The position numbers and the translations under genes were made by a program. Shown piece by piece: positions 46,463 to 57,340 of a DNA stretch of 64,000 nucleotides. The notes under the pieces are model-generated. The model worked only from the letters and a program-made list of their open reading frames with translations. It had not been told where the DNA came from and ran no database searches. Every line of letters begins with the position of its first letter. Position 1 is the stretch's first letter. The stretch is from Nilaparvata lugens (lineage: Eukaryota; Arthropoda; Insecta; Hemiptera; Delphacidae), in the NCBI RefSeq assembly GCF_014356525.2, contig NC_052510.1, forward strand, positions 15,672,778 to 15,736,777. The letters run 5' to 3'.

Positions 46463-46790
46463 ATGAAGTGTTTTTCAGGCGTTTTTGCACTAACAGCTCT
46501 GGATTTCATAACCAATAACTGCTTTACGAAAAAATGTTTTAAGTGGAGCCTTTAGGGCCAAGCCACATGGAGTGTTTTTGCACTGGCAGCGGACAAGTTG
46601 GCAGGGCAGGAAGCTCTCCGATTCGCTAATTATCAGCTGATTGGGTTGGTGTTCGGGAATTAGCTGATAATCAGCAAATCGAAGAGAGGACTCGTTTGCC
46701 GCCAGTGCAAAAACGCCTCAAAAAACGTTAGCAACGTTAGTAAAGCAGTTATTAGTAATGAAATTAAGAGCTGTTAACTACTTCATAACT
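46463..46790. mobile_element. Nested foldback element
   Basis: An inner inverted repeat pairs 46570-46650 (GAGTGTTTTTGCACTGGCAG ... CGCTAATTATCAGCTGAT) with 46658-46720 (AATTAGCTGATAATCAGC ... GCCAGTGCAAAAACGCCTC). An outer one pairs 46488-46540 (CTAACAGCTCTGGATTTCAT ... AACTGCTTTAC) with 46735-46785 (GTAAAGCAGTTATTAGTAAT ... AAGAGCTGTTAA). An ACATGAAGTGTTTTTCAGGC copy of the inner end lies at 46470, as if one copy inserted in or next to another. Confidence 0.75.
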
Positions 46791-49714
46791 AATTATAATA
46801 ACATAGTACCAATCAATAGTTAAGTTAGCATCACCAGCGTCCTGTACTTTCATTTCTTTGACTTTAAGTTTATTTGACTATAATAGTCTAAATACTATTA
46901 CCTATGTGAATTAGCTTCGGTTTACTAGCAGAGAGATTTATGATGCTTGAAAGCATTATTTTAAATCTTTATTACTTTTCCACGGATTATTCTTGTTTTC
47001 TTTGCTTTTACTAATCAACAATCAAATATCTGTTGTTAATCAATAAGATCAGTTTCATCCTTCCAGACTTCAAAAAATGTCCAGGCTTTCATAGCTTGTT
47101 CGTACCTACTGGAATGGGTCCAGATTGGCGAACAGTTTTCAAAAACATCAATCTCGTTAACCAAATTAAAACCTGTACATACAGTAAAACTGGAGCAAAT
47201 TGATGTAGTGGAAACATTCCAAATCCTATTTGGAAAGTTTATTTAACTTCAAGTTTAACGCAATATGAAGTATAAACAAAACACAACCATGTGCAAGCAA
47301 GCATAACCTGAAACAACAAATGACAGCAACAACCAACAGGTCCTGCCCTAATGACAGCTTGACTGACTGACTGCAGCGCTACACTTTCGACTGGTAGCGA
47401 GGACTTGAACCAGGAAAACTCGATGAGAAAAATATTATTGTATACCGTGTGTTCAAAAAGTCTTGGAACCATCAAAATTTAACACACCAATGAAGATGAG
47501 GAGCTTAATTGGGCAGCAATTGGCAAGCAAGCAATTGGACAACAATTAATCTTTTGCGTTAAGAAGCAATTCCAACCCTCATCCCCATGTGATATTATTT
47601 AGGGGTTGCAACTCAAGATTTTCACATGTGACCCCCCAACCTTGTGATACATCATTTCAAAGATCATATTCAGGGAAGTAGCAGTTCATATGTCTCCTAT
47701 CCAAAAAAACCTTGATAAAAATTCATTACGACATTAACAAAGGCATACCGTAGGTTTGTGTTGAAACATCAGAAGCAATCAAAATATTTGAAGTCTAGAA
47801 AGGAGTGAACAGGAATGGAAAACAGATGAAAGTCCATATATAATTATTTCCTAAAGAGCTTGAAATGTTAGTTTTGTAAAGGTGAAAAGTAACCGAAATT
47901 AAAAGAATTAATGGAATAATTTTTAATGAAAATAAGATTTCAAAAGAAGTAATACCAAGCACAATGAAGAACAAACAGTTCAATAATTACTGATAGAGAA
48001 TTCAAAACCAGTGGCAGGATTTATTTTATTTATTTATTTATATGGCTTTTATCGGCAGAGAGATCCTTTTGGATGTTCTGCCTTGCCGTATTACTGCAAT
48101 GTCATTTCCTATCAGCACTCAAGTTTATAGATTATGTATTGGGTTCTTCATGTTTTCTCACTAAAAATTTGCACTTTGACTCCCTGAGTTTTTATTTTAT
48201 GAATTTTGAAATCCAGAAAACCTATTTCTAAACACAAATTCACATCCAGCTGCAGGATGAAACAATAAGAGAAGTAATTGATTTTAAACTATTTGTGAAT
48301 ATATTTTTGGCAATAAATTCAAATTTCATAAAAGCATGAGAAGAATATTTGGTTAACTTCTCTTAAAGATCAATCGCCACTTGTTTAGAAAGATTGATTG
48401 GAAAATTAGTCAGTTGTGCTTCATGTTATTTCTTCTAACGAAAACATGATCAATTCCATAAAAAATAACGTAGTAATATGAGTGAAATTTTCCATATTAC
48501 TGCGTTTTTACTTTGTGGATTTCAAACATCGATACATCCATTTTACTGATATGGTTATGATAAATATGGAAATTTCATTTCATTATCTATTTATTTCTTA
48601 TTGATTTCCCATCATCGTTGATCTATCACAATCTTGTCAAATTTTATCAACACGTGATAGTTAGCCAAAGACCGAAAAGTAGTAAAAATCTACAACGAAA
48701 GAAGGGGCAAAACGAAGAGATCTTAACAACTCAAATGAACCCGCACTTGTAGGTAAAGTTTTCGCATTCCTCCCATTTCTTCGGTTATTTTCTCCACACA
48801 TGCAAGAATTACAGATGGGATATAAGAAGTTGTAAGAGCAAATAATTTAATAATATTTGGAGGTGGCGCACGTTTATTATACAAGTAATATAAAATACAA
48901 GGACGAAGCACAAACATACAAAAATGACCGAAACATAATCAAACGAAGAAGAGCGATGAAAATTGAATAAATAGATGAAAGCAAGAGTATAAGAGATGAG
49001 ATGAAAGAAGGAGTAATAGCAAATAGGTTGATAATATTTGTGTTGTGGCGTCAGGAGCTGAGGACAGAGGAAAGTGAGAGTGGAAAGGAAAGCCGTCTGA
49101 GAATCAGTTTCAGTTGTATTCAAGTGCATTGTATTGTTATTTGTCGGTGTGTGAGTGAAGACGCAAAACCAAACTGAAAAAAGTAAAGGGAGCAGGCCTA
49201 ATGTGATACTGGAGATGTGTGAGATTCACCTCAAACTGACAGCATTGGCTAAATAGGTAGCATTGATGTTATGTATATGGAATTCTGACAGTTTAAAGTG
49301 AGTCTCTCCATACAAATCTGTGTATGCATTGCAAGTCATATCAGTTGCACTGCTAAATAAATGCCACATTAGATATGGACGATGCAAATGTCAATGTCTT
49401 GCAGAATTTCAGTTGCATAGCGAAATGGCTGAAGCAATAATTTGAATTTTTTTTTGCAATGGACCTACTTTGATTTGTTTGGCAAATCTAGATTTAGAAA
49501 TTGTTCTACCAACTCTTTCATTTAATTATATCAATTTCTATGAGTGAATAAGATTGACTTTTTATTAAAAACATTATTGCTTAATCTGAACACATCCATG
49601 CATGTTTTTAAAATTTCAGTAGAATATTCAAAACTGCATGTCATAGTCGTTCTTTGTTGATTTATTGTTATTGGATTGACGAAGCTGTAAATTAGATGTA
49701 AACTAAAAATAGTT
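46791..49714. other. Unassigned intronic stretch with one LINE-tail fragment
   Basis: Bases 48025-48125 read TTTATTTTATTTATTTATTT then ATGGCTTTTATCGGCAGAGA and TTCTGCCTTGCCGT, which I recall as a 3' end of a dispersed insect LINE (here on the minus strand). TGTGTTCAAAAAGTCTTGG at 47448-47466 resembles a mariner-type end, too short to call. The rest is AT-rich. Confidence 0.5.
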
Positions 49715-50294
49715 TAAGGGTGTTCGGTACACTTTTTGATTATTTAAATTGGATAATCTTTTTCAATATAATTGCTAAGATCATATAAGAGTGAGAAAAA
49801 GTGGCAACTGAAATTTTCCAGTGGTCTAATATGCGAGTTATGGGTTGTTGAAGTGCTAACTTTACAGATTCCGTTTTCTTTCCAGATCATAAACGGTTTC
49901 GACTATATTAAAAGAACTTTTCTTGAAAATTCAAAAAATGTATCTTTCCAAACTAAAACATTGTATTCCCTATATCGTTCATAAATAAAAGGTAACATTT
50001 TTTGTAAATTCGATAACTTGTTTATTTTGGCATAGATCGCGAAAAAACGCATATTACAACTAAGTCAATGATATTATACTGAATGTATTAAAAAAAAAAC
50101 TTCAATGGAAAATTCGAAACTGTTTATGATTTGGAAAGAAAACGGAGTTCAACACTTCAACAACCCATAACTCGCTTATTAGACCACTGAAAAATTTCAG
50201 TTGCCACCTTTTCTCACTCTTATAATGATCTTAACAATTGTATTGAAAAAGATTATCCAATTTAAATAATCAAAAAGTGTACCTAACAGCCTTA
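49715..50294. mobile_element. 580-bp MITE with long terminal inverted repeats
   Basis: The left end TAAGGGTGTTCGGTACACTT, then TTTGATTATTTAAATTGGAT, is mirrored by the right end, which on the minus strand reads TAAGGCTGTTAGGTACACTT. Pairing continues for roughly 200 bases, through CAACTGAAATTTTCCAGTGG, GAGTTATGGGTTGTTGAAGT and TTTCTTTCCAGATCATAAAC with their partners at 50120-50200. The AT-rich centre is unpaired. No ORF is seen. Confidence 0.85.
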
Positions 50295-50929
50295 AAGCGA
50301 GTTCTTCAGCCCGTGGGGTTGAGTTTGGTATCATTACTAATACCATTCATGCTCAAGACATGTTCAATTGAACACATTATCGCCACTGTATAAACATTTT
50401 TACAGAGGTAATTTTCTCACAAGGGATCCAAAATACACACTCAGGCTCAGGCACAAAGAGCGGTCAGGCGATCTGAGTTACAGCGTTCTTAACTGGATAA
50501 AGAGGATCTATATTTTATATCCTACTAAAACCGCTTTGACAACTGACTGCTCTCTGTGTACACACCCCCTTACTATTGTGTGTTTCTAGTTTCAGTGAAA
50601 AGTAAAACTAAACAAAGATACATAACCAAAGGCTACAGTGGGTGGATTGAGCTTAAATTTATTTTTTTAATGGGATATTGGACATCAAATTCAATGATAG
50701 TGTTTGAAGCTATTTACATCAAAACCGTCATTCAAGCCAATAAGATCCATTCAATTCTCAAAAATATTTTGTATTCGCATACCACAAGCCCCAACTCACA
50801 CACCCAACATCAGCCTAGTTAAGTAATAACATGTGAAGTTTTTCCTATCGCAAAACTGATTATCCACTGATAGTTTGTGCAGTAGTATTAGTATAGCGGG
50901 TGCATAGTTGGTGCATGTCATAACCAGTG
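50295..50929. other. Unassigned intronic stretch
   Basis: Two open frames (50368-50589, 50556-50822) are not recognised. No repeat is seen. Confidence 0.5.
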
Positions 50930-51245
50930 CGCACCATAGTTTAATAATCCTGTTGCAAACTAAAACGTGCGCGCGCAGCTTGCGCAAGTTGGTATTGTTT
51001 GCTAGCTGTATTCCGTGTTCGTGCTTCTAATTAGATGCGTCGAAATACTACTGTTGCAGCCCCTTATTAATTAGTATGGCGAGATTCACGTGAATTTGTC
51101 AGCATTCACAAAGATTAACATCAATACTTGCAATCCAACCAATGCTGACAGTATGAAGCGAACAGACGTCGCGACGACCTATTCAACCGCTTAATTAATA
51201 TCAATTCAATTACTTTACTGTGCGAAATTAATTTCATGTTCCATA
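50930..51245. promoter_or_regulatory. Candidate intronic enhancer, homeodomain-site rich
   Basis: The non-repetitive patch contains CTTGCGCAAG (palindrome), CTAATTAGATG, TTATTAATTAG, CTTAATTAATATCAATTCAA, TGCTGACAG and TGTCAGCA (TGACAG-type MEIS/Hth cores on both strands) and CACGTGAA. It lies 0.4 kb downstream of exon A inside its long first visible intron, where regulatory elements often sit. Function is inference. Confidence 0.35.
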
Positions 51246-51637
51246 TCCAATGAGTAACCAACTATTTCTCCGCTATCAATTTCAACATCGGGCCCAATTT
51301 TTGAAATCGGGATTGCGTCTCTTTTTTGCAGCAATAGGTCAGGTTGTTGGGAGTTGTGGGTGTGTACTAGCAGAGACAATACAAATCAAACTTCTCATAA
51401 CTATAATTAGGGGATTCTTCTACCTGTACATGTGCCACCACAAAGGTTATTGTGGATCTAAATCTAAAAATATTGAGACAAACAACGAGAACAAAGGGGA
51501 GAAAAAAGAGCACGAATGAATAAGGTATTTGAAATTGAATAAACTATACACAATTAAAAACAGTGTAGAAGAAGACCTTAAATTCAAGAAAAAATCGCAT
51601 ACAGAATAATGTTGGTGAGAGGACAGTCATAACTCAC
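51246..51637. other. Intron, unassigned
   Basis: An 89-codon plus-strand frame (51250-51519) contains a moderately hydrophobic stretch but is not recognised, and the sequence falls inside the minus-strand intron. Confidence 0.45.
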
Positions 51638-51718
51638 GAGGAGATCCAGGCCAGCTTGCACTTGAAGTTTAGCCAACATAGTTTGTAATTTACTCTCTAA
51701 GGATGGCCTACTAACCAC
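51638..51718 (-). CDS. Exon A of the minus-strand gene (possible first coding exon)
   Basis: The donor on the minus strand, CTCCTC|GTGAGTTATG at 51638, is near consensus. The frame that ends there reads VVSRPSLESKLQTMLAKLQV then QAGLDLL and is the only open one of the three. Two starts are possible. An acceptor AATTCAAG|GTG gives the 81-nt exon listed. Alternatively, translation starts at the ATG at 51679 (A at -3), since an in-frame TAA lies just upstream at about 51727, making this the first coding exon (MLAKLQVQAGLDLL). Either way it ends on a codon boundary and exon B begins on one. The Leu/Gln/Lys pattern suggests an amphipathic helix. The protein is not recognised. Confidence 0.55.
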
Positions 51719-52331
51719 CTTGAATTAGCTAAGTTATTGCAGAATTAATTAGCCACGTTCCTAGTAATTGAATCAATATTATTATTTTGTGTTATTTTCC
51801 AACAATGGAGTAAGAAACTTAAATAAAGCATGTTCAACGATGCATTTGAAATTGCTAAGTCAATTTGGAGACCCAATTTTGAAGATGTATGTGCGGAATA
51901 TAGAGGAAGGATGAGGGAAATAAAAAGGAAATAGAGATGAAGGGTAGTGAGGTTAGTGTTAATAGATAATACATGATAGAGATAGTAAGGATAATGAATT
52001 CACCTTAATATCTCCTTCAGTAATTTAACAATAATTATTTTTATAGTAGAATTCATCACCAACTCATTACACATGCTCAAGTCTCATACGCATGAGTGAG
52101 ATAAGAAATCTCTACAAAAATACAGATAACATACATGAAAAATTGAACTATATCTGGTCACTTACGTTGATATTTTTCCCATATTGAATTCCAGTTTCAT
52201 AACAAAATCTCCTAATATCTCATCTCAAACCAGCCAAATCTTCGATTGAGCTCAATACCTTTCACCCTGAAACTCAATCCATAGATTACTACAAGCTCTA
52301 TCGACTATCACAGCCTAATTGACAATAAGAC

Positions 52332-52421
52332 CCAGATTCCCAATCCAGAAGATGTGATTGGTAGAAGTTCTGTTGTTTTGGCTCCAGTTACTTCGGCGGC
52401 CAATGCTACAACAGCCTTGAT
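52332..52421 (-). CDS. Candidate exon E upstream of exon A (weak)
   Basis: On the minus strand TCTTCTTCTATCTGCGACTGTTTGTAG|ATC is a very good pyrimidine-rich acceptor at 52421. The following frame reads IKAVVALAAEVTGAKTTELL then PITSSGLGIW, 30 codons to a poor donor TGG|GTCTTA at 52332. A better donor (CCGAA|GTAACT) would end the exon after ten codons at 52392. Both end on a codon boundary, as exon A (acceptor version) requires. The opposite strand is also open here (52294-52458, ending SQIEEDSN and a stop), so strand choice is uncertain. Confidence 0.25.
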
Positions 52422-53259
52422 CTACAAACAGTCGCAGATAGAAGAAGACTCCAACTAAAGGTCATCCCTTGCCATTCTATTGAATTCTGGTACTCTACTA
52501 CTTGATTGTATATATATATATATAGCTCTGTTAAACCATATACACAATCGAATACACATCATAAAACTGTAGCAGAGAGATGAGAAAGCGTGTTGTAGTA
52601 TATGCGATCACCCACTTTCCCATCGCACGCAAATATGCGCGTGTGAAGGTGGTCCCCAATGTTTGATATACAGTAAATACACATTATACATAAATAATAC
52701 ACAATGTTGCCTGCATCATTAGCGTTGCACGCCCGTTTCACACTAGTGATGTCGCGTCAGACAATTTCATGCATGGCTGATGATTAATTTACATGGACAA
52801 TGATAGAACGCGGCCAACAATTGATACATTACACGGTTTACAATGGAAAATTAATAAATAATAGATTATTTTCACAGAAAGAGGACGCGGGTTCGTTGAG
52901 TGTGGTCTAGCCGATAATGAATTTGACGGAGATTGAAAATATTGTATCTGGAAAAGCTATCAGGTACGAGTGAAGTAAGCATTTATACATTCATTTATTG
53001 ATCCCATTATACACAATTCACTAAAATTATCATTGAAACATGGTTACAAAAATTAATTTGTCGATAGAATGTGGTGATATTGTTGTAATGCGAAGAAAAA
53101 TAATGGTAATTCAATTATCTGAGTAGGATGATTGGAAGGGCCGACGGTTTGTATGTGGGTAATAAAGGGAATTTATTAGGAACCGCATGGTTTTAAAAAA
53201 GCCACAATTTTTTTAATTTTGAACAAAAACTTTATTTTTTTCACACAATGTGTTCTACA

Positions 53260-53440
53260 ACCTCGGAACTTTGAGAAAATTACAAAAATTTAGTAGCAAA
53301 AATAACATCGCGTAAGTGGCATCCTTCCGATTGAATACATGCTTCCAGACGTTCCCTGCATCGCATCTCGTAACATTACTCGTGGTATAGCTTGGATTTC
53401 TCTTCGAATGGCTTCCTTTAACTCTTGAAATGTGTGTGGT
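53260..53440 (-). pseudogene. Tc1/mariner-like transposase C-terminal fragment, left arm
   Basis: The minus strand reads FQELKEAIRREIQAIPRVML then RDAMQ. After a small deletion it continues in another frame with ERLEACIQSEGCHLRDVIFA then TKFL and a stop. The arrangement (Leu-Lys-x-x-Ile, MLRDxxxNFRERLEACI, a Gly-x-His segment near the stop) is the C-terminal tail of insect Tc1/mariner-superfamily transposases. The catalytic DDE/D region is absent. The same region is mirrored in the right arm with different lesions. Confidence 0.7.
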
Positions 53441-53484
53441 TTTTGGGGTTTCTTGAAATCTCGTGTTTACGCTGAAAAACAACA

Positions 53485-53640
53485 CACATTGCAAGAGTTG
53501 AAGGAAGCCCATCCGAAGAGAAATCCAAGCCATTGCACGAGCAATGTTACGAGATGCGATCCGTAACTTCAGGGAACGTCTGGAAACATGACATGTATTC
53601 AATCGGAAGGACACTACTTACGCGATGTTATTTTTCTACT
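53485..53640 (+). pseudogene. Tc1/mariner-like transposase C-terminal fragment, right arm
   Basis: The plus strand reads KPIRREIQAIARAMLRDAIR then NFRERLET and a stop caused by a small insertion. It retains the NFRER residues deleted in the left arm. The two arms therefore carry complementary damage and have diverged since the inverted duplication. It is non-functional because the whole catalytic domain is missing. Confidence 0.7.
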
Positions 53641-54010
53641 TAATTTTTGTAATTTGCTCAAAGTTCTAAGTCTGTAGAAAACATTTTGTGAAAAAAATAA
53701 AGTTTTTGTTTAAAATTTAAAAATGTGTGGCTTTTTTAAAACCATGCGGTTCCCAGTAAATTCCTTTTATTACTCACATACAAACCGTCGCCCCTTCTAA
53801 TCATCCTACCCAGAGAATTGAATTACAATTATTTTTCTTCGCATTACAACAATATCACCACATTTCTAAATACTATCGATAAATTAATTTCTGGAAACAT
53901 GTTTCAATGATAATTTTAGTGAATTGTGTATAATGGGATCAATAAAGGAATGTATAAATGCTTACTTCACTCGTAGCTGCTGATAGCTTTTCCAGATACA
54001 ATATTTTCAA

Positions 54011-54950
54011 CACCCTATATAAGGAATGATGATTTTTCCAATAGTATCCTTCATAAAGTGATAACCGGTTGAAGAGACTCTTAACAGAGATTGAAGATGA
54101 ATGGACCTACAGCTTTAGAATGATCGAATGAACTCCATTTGGAAATTATTGTTAAATAGTAGAGCTTGTATCAGACGACCGTCCTTCCAAAGGGAGTACC
54201 AAGCGCAGGTAAATTAGCTGAACTAAATGCCTCTTTAATTATTTCTCAATTGGTTTGGATGTAATCAACAATGTATTTTGTTTTATTCAACTTATTCAAC
54301 ATTGGATGAAACAAATTTGAATACTGTTCAGCTGCAGCGTTATAGTAGCCCAATTTAAACTGAATTTCTAATTCAATTTTCTGGATTGAAATTCTCAAAC
54401 AAATCAATTTTAATGTGCAACACTCGAGCTGAGAAACTTAGCAACTCCCATTGATCTAGTTGAGAAAAGCCATTCAGTGGAGACGCTCTCATCGTTATTC
54501 GAACTAACTATGAGGCAACACAACATCCTGACCTTTGACAAGAATATTGATAGAGGCAATTGGGTTCAGACTTACACTGTTCGCTATTATAAGACGGTAA
54601 AGTACCCAGTAGCCGGAGCAATTTCAATTTTCAACAAGCTCCATAAACGAGATGGGAAAGAGAAAGAGAAAAAGAAGAAAGTAAGAATTGGTAAGGAACG
54701 TGAGTCAATAGACTTTTAATTGTCGCGAGATACGTGAGTGGAGTGTGATTTTGGAGATTTTTACTCTTCTTCTTCTCCTCCTTCTTGTTCGCCTTCTTTT
54801 CCTTACATAAGACGGTTGGTCGCATCTCCCGATCTCCAAACGACTTTCATTATTATCGTCTTCCTAATGCAAATAAAATTAGATGGCAAAAGCTTAATCA
54901 CCGTCATATTTAATTCTCTGGCTCTTAATCTTCAGCTGGTTACTGCTATC
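54011..54950. other. Unassigned stretch
   Basis: A short purine-rich run near 54650-54700 and pyrimidine-rich run near 54765-54800. No exon is recognised. Confidence 0.5.
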
Positions 54951-55420
54951 ATGAGATGAGGTAACTTGAAACCAGTAGCATATTGCTCTGTACAGAGTGC
55001 TCACTGATTAACTACCAGTAGTTGATTTTGGTTGGAATTGACTTGAAATTAATTCTCAATGCTTCGTAAACATAATGATTTCTCTCAAATTTGAGAATTG
55101 ATTAAGTACCTACGATGAATAATTTTGAGCTGATTATTCCTATTGTGATATTAGGTAACATGAAATCACTAGTACACAGTTATGTGCTGAGTGACAGCTG
55201 CCTAATTACCAGTAGATAATTTTGGTTGGAGTTGAATTGAGTTAAACATTTTCTAGCTGCATTTTCCTATTCTCCCAATAAATAAAGAAGTCATTCTATT
55301 CTATTCTATTGTGAGATGAGGTAATCTGTAGCACAGTAGACGTATAGAAAACAGCACTCAACTAAGTACCTACTAATCATCCAAGCCTTAGCTCCAATTG
55401 AGCTAAGTTGTTTGATGTTT
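54951..55420 (+). repeat. Degenerate tandem repeat, ~170-195-bp units
   Basis: TGAGATGAGGTAAC-like words occur near 54953, 55146 and 55315. The first two units share ACCAGTAGWTRATTTTGGTT then GGARTTGAWTTGA. A (TTCTA)n patch lies at 55293-55311. Confidence 0.65.
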
Positions 55421-56709
55421 TTGTTAAGCATGACAAAAACATTAGCTAAGTTTGATGTTTTTTAATCATAAAAAACAACAGAATATGTACTGTACGTACT
55501 AGTACTAGCTAGTACAAATGTATTCATTTATTAATTAAGCATACGGTACTGTAATATCTGAACAGTATTGTCATCTACCATACCTACCGACTTGTCTTAA
55601 AATTATTGGTTAGAGCTGATTGAATTGATTACTTAAATTAGGCAAGAGTTGATTTGAAATCGACTTGATTTTCAATGCCACAGGCATTATGATTCCCAAT
55701 TATCTAAAATTAAATAAGGTAGAATAATCCTGCTTTTGAATTCAGATTTTTAACTGTTATGTGTATTCTAACATTTATAAGAGAAAATATGACAATTTTA
55801 GTACACATCTCGGACTCAAGTTGAAAGAATCTGATCTTAAATTCGTTGACAATATTCGAAGAATATGGTATATTTCGAAATGATGTGACTCCAAGTTACA
55901 AGAGTTCTGTTCTAATGAACTTTTTTTGCTATGTATTTTCAATTTATTTAAGTTATAAGTTTCTTGATTTTTTTGAAAGCTCTTCATTAAAAGTAAGAAA
56001 AAGTATGTTAGGTAGAACCACATAAAATAAGTCCTATAGAAGTCCTATAGAAATAAGTCCTATAGAATAAGTCCTGGTAGAACGGTCTAAAGTTCATATT
56101 GATCACACACTTAGCCTTCATTTAGAAGTTTACCAGAGAGGTGTCAGAAACAATTTATCAAACATCACGTTATCAGTGATCAGTGGTCATCTCTGATCTG
56201 TAATAAAGGTTACCATATTATTGCTTCATCATCAAAGACTAGTTGTAATTCTCATCACCGAGGCCCAATAAAAGTCTCGTTCAGTTTTCGAAGATGCCAA
56301 ACATTTTCGGCTCGATAATAATTCAGAGCCGATCAAACGAAATTACTTGACATTATTTTGGATGATCCATGAACTACTCATCTTTTCGGCGCGATAAAAT
56401 TGAAGCTCCGAAACCGGACACGATTTTTTTCAACATACTTATGTAAGTATTTGTATTGCAAATGTGCCGAAGATATTGCCGTGAAATTATCGAGATTTGT
56501 GATCGATTCGATTTCTGACTCGGACGACCTACTAAATGGAGACGAGATGTTCTGTGAACCAAACAGTTTTGATTTGGTAATAAGAGGAAGATTGCCTTTG
56601 ATTGAGACCAAGCCAGGTGTGTCTACAAATACACAACATAGTATATCACATCGTTCAACTCTCGAATATTTCTGGAGATGAGCGGATGATGAGTGAGATT
56701 TGTAACATT
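55421..56709. other. Unassigned stretch with two overlapping open frames
   Basis: At 56400-56681 (plus, 93 codons) the frame includes DSISDSDDLLNGDEMFCE, and a minus frame of 123 codons overlaps it (56378-56749). Neither has a recognised domain. Elsewhere AT-rich. Confidence 0.45.
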
Positions 56710-57340
56710 GAGTACTTGGAAATATTATTGGGACGATTACAAATAACAATTGGAAAAATAAAATTGAGTAACCTACTTAAAAATATTTTTGATTATACAA
56801 ACTGCAACTGACCAAATTAAATGCTAGGATGAGAATCGTTGATTCTTAATTTGTTACCTTTACAAAGTTTTTGTATATAAGGTCCAACACGAAATTGCAA
56901 AAAAGGGTTGAGGTATTTACTTAGTATTTCAACTCCTCATGTTCTTGGTATAATTACGTATATTAGTTGTATGTATCAAGAGAAGTAAAGACATTAATGG
57001 TGTGAAATATGGAAACTGAAATTGGTTGCAATTGATTGATTTCCAGTTGCAATTGCACTAGAAAAAAAAGTGAGTACTTAGAAATATTATTGGGGCGATT
57101 AAAAATAGCAATTGAACAAATTTAAAGCTGGAGATGAGAATCTTTGATTTTATATTATTTATTTTTACAATTTTTCTGTATAAGATCAACACACAATATT
57201 GCAAACGCGTGTTAAGCTAATTACTTATTAGTATTTCAACTCATATTATTATTAGTATAGTTATGTATAAAGTAGTTGTATGTATCAAGAGAGTGAAAAC
57301 ATCAATGCTGTGGAATATAAAAACTGAGATTGGTTATATT
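56710..57340 (+). repeat. Diverged tandem duplication, ~362-bp period
   Basis: GAGTACTTGGAAATATTATT (56710) recurs as GAGTACTTAGAAATATTATT (57072). Both units continue with GATGAGAATCKTTGATT, ATTGCAAA, TATTTCAACTC and GTTGTATGTATCAAGAGA in the same order. Confidence 0.85.

Larger units (their letters stand above)
52933..54010. repeat. 1.08-kb near-perfect foldback built from Tc1/mariner-like ends
   Basis: The left arm 52933-53445 and right arm 53472-54010 are reverse complements along almost their whole length, with only small indels, separated by a loop of about 26 bases. Outer ends are TTGAAAATATTGTATCTGGA and its complement. Matched landmarks are GGAACCGCATGGTTTTAAAA (53180) with its partner near 53730-53750, and the transposase-derived segments around the centre. 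It looks like two head-to-head copies of the 3' portion of one DNA transposon plus its flank. Read-through transcription would yield a stem of about 510 bp. Confidence 0.95.

Noticed and set aside
56378..56749. Overlapping open frames of 93 (plus) and 123 (minus) codons
   Set aside because: No domain or splice evidence on either strand; the acidic SDSDD segment alone is not enough.
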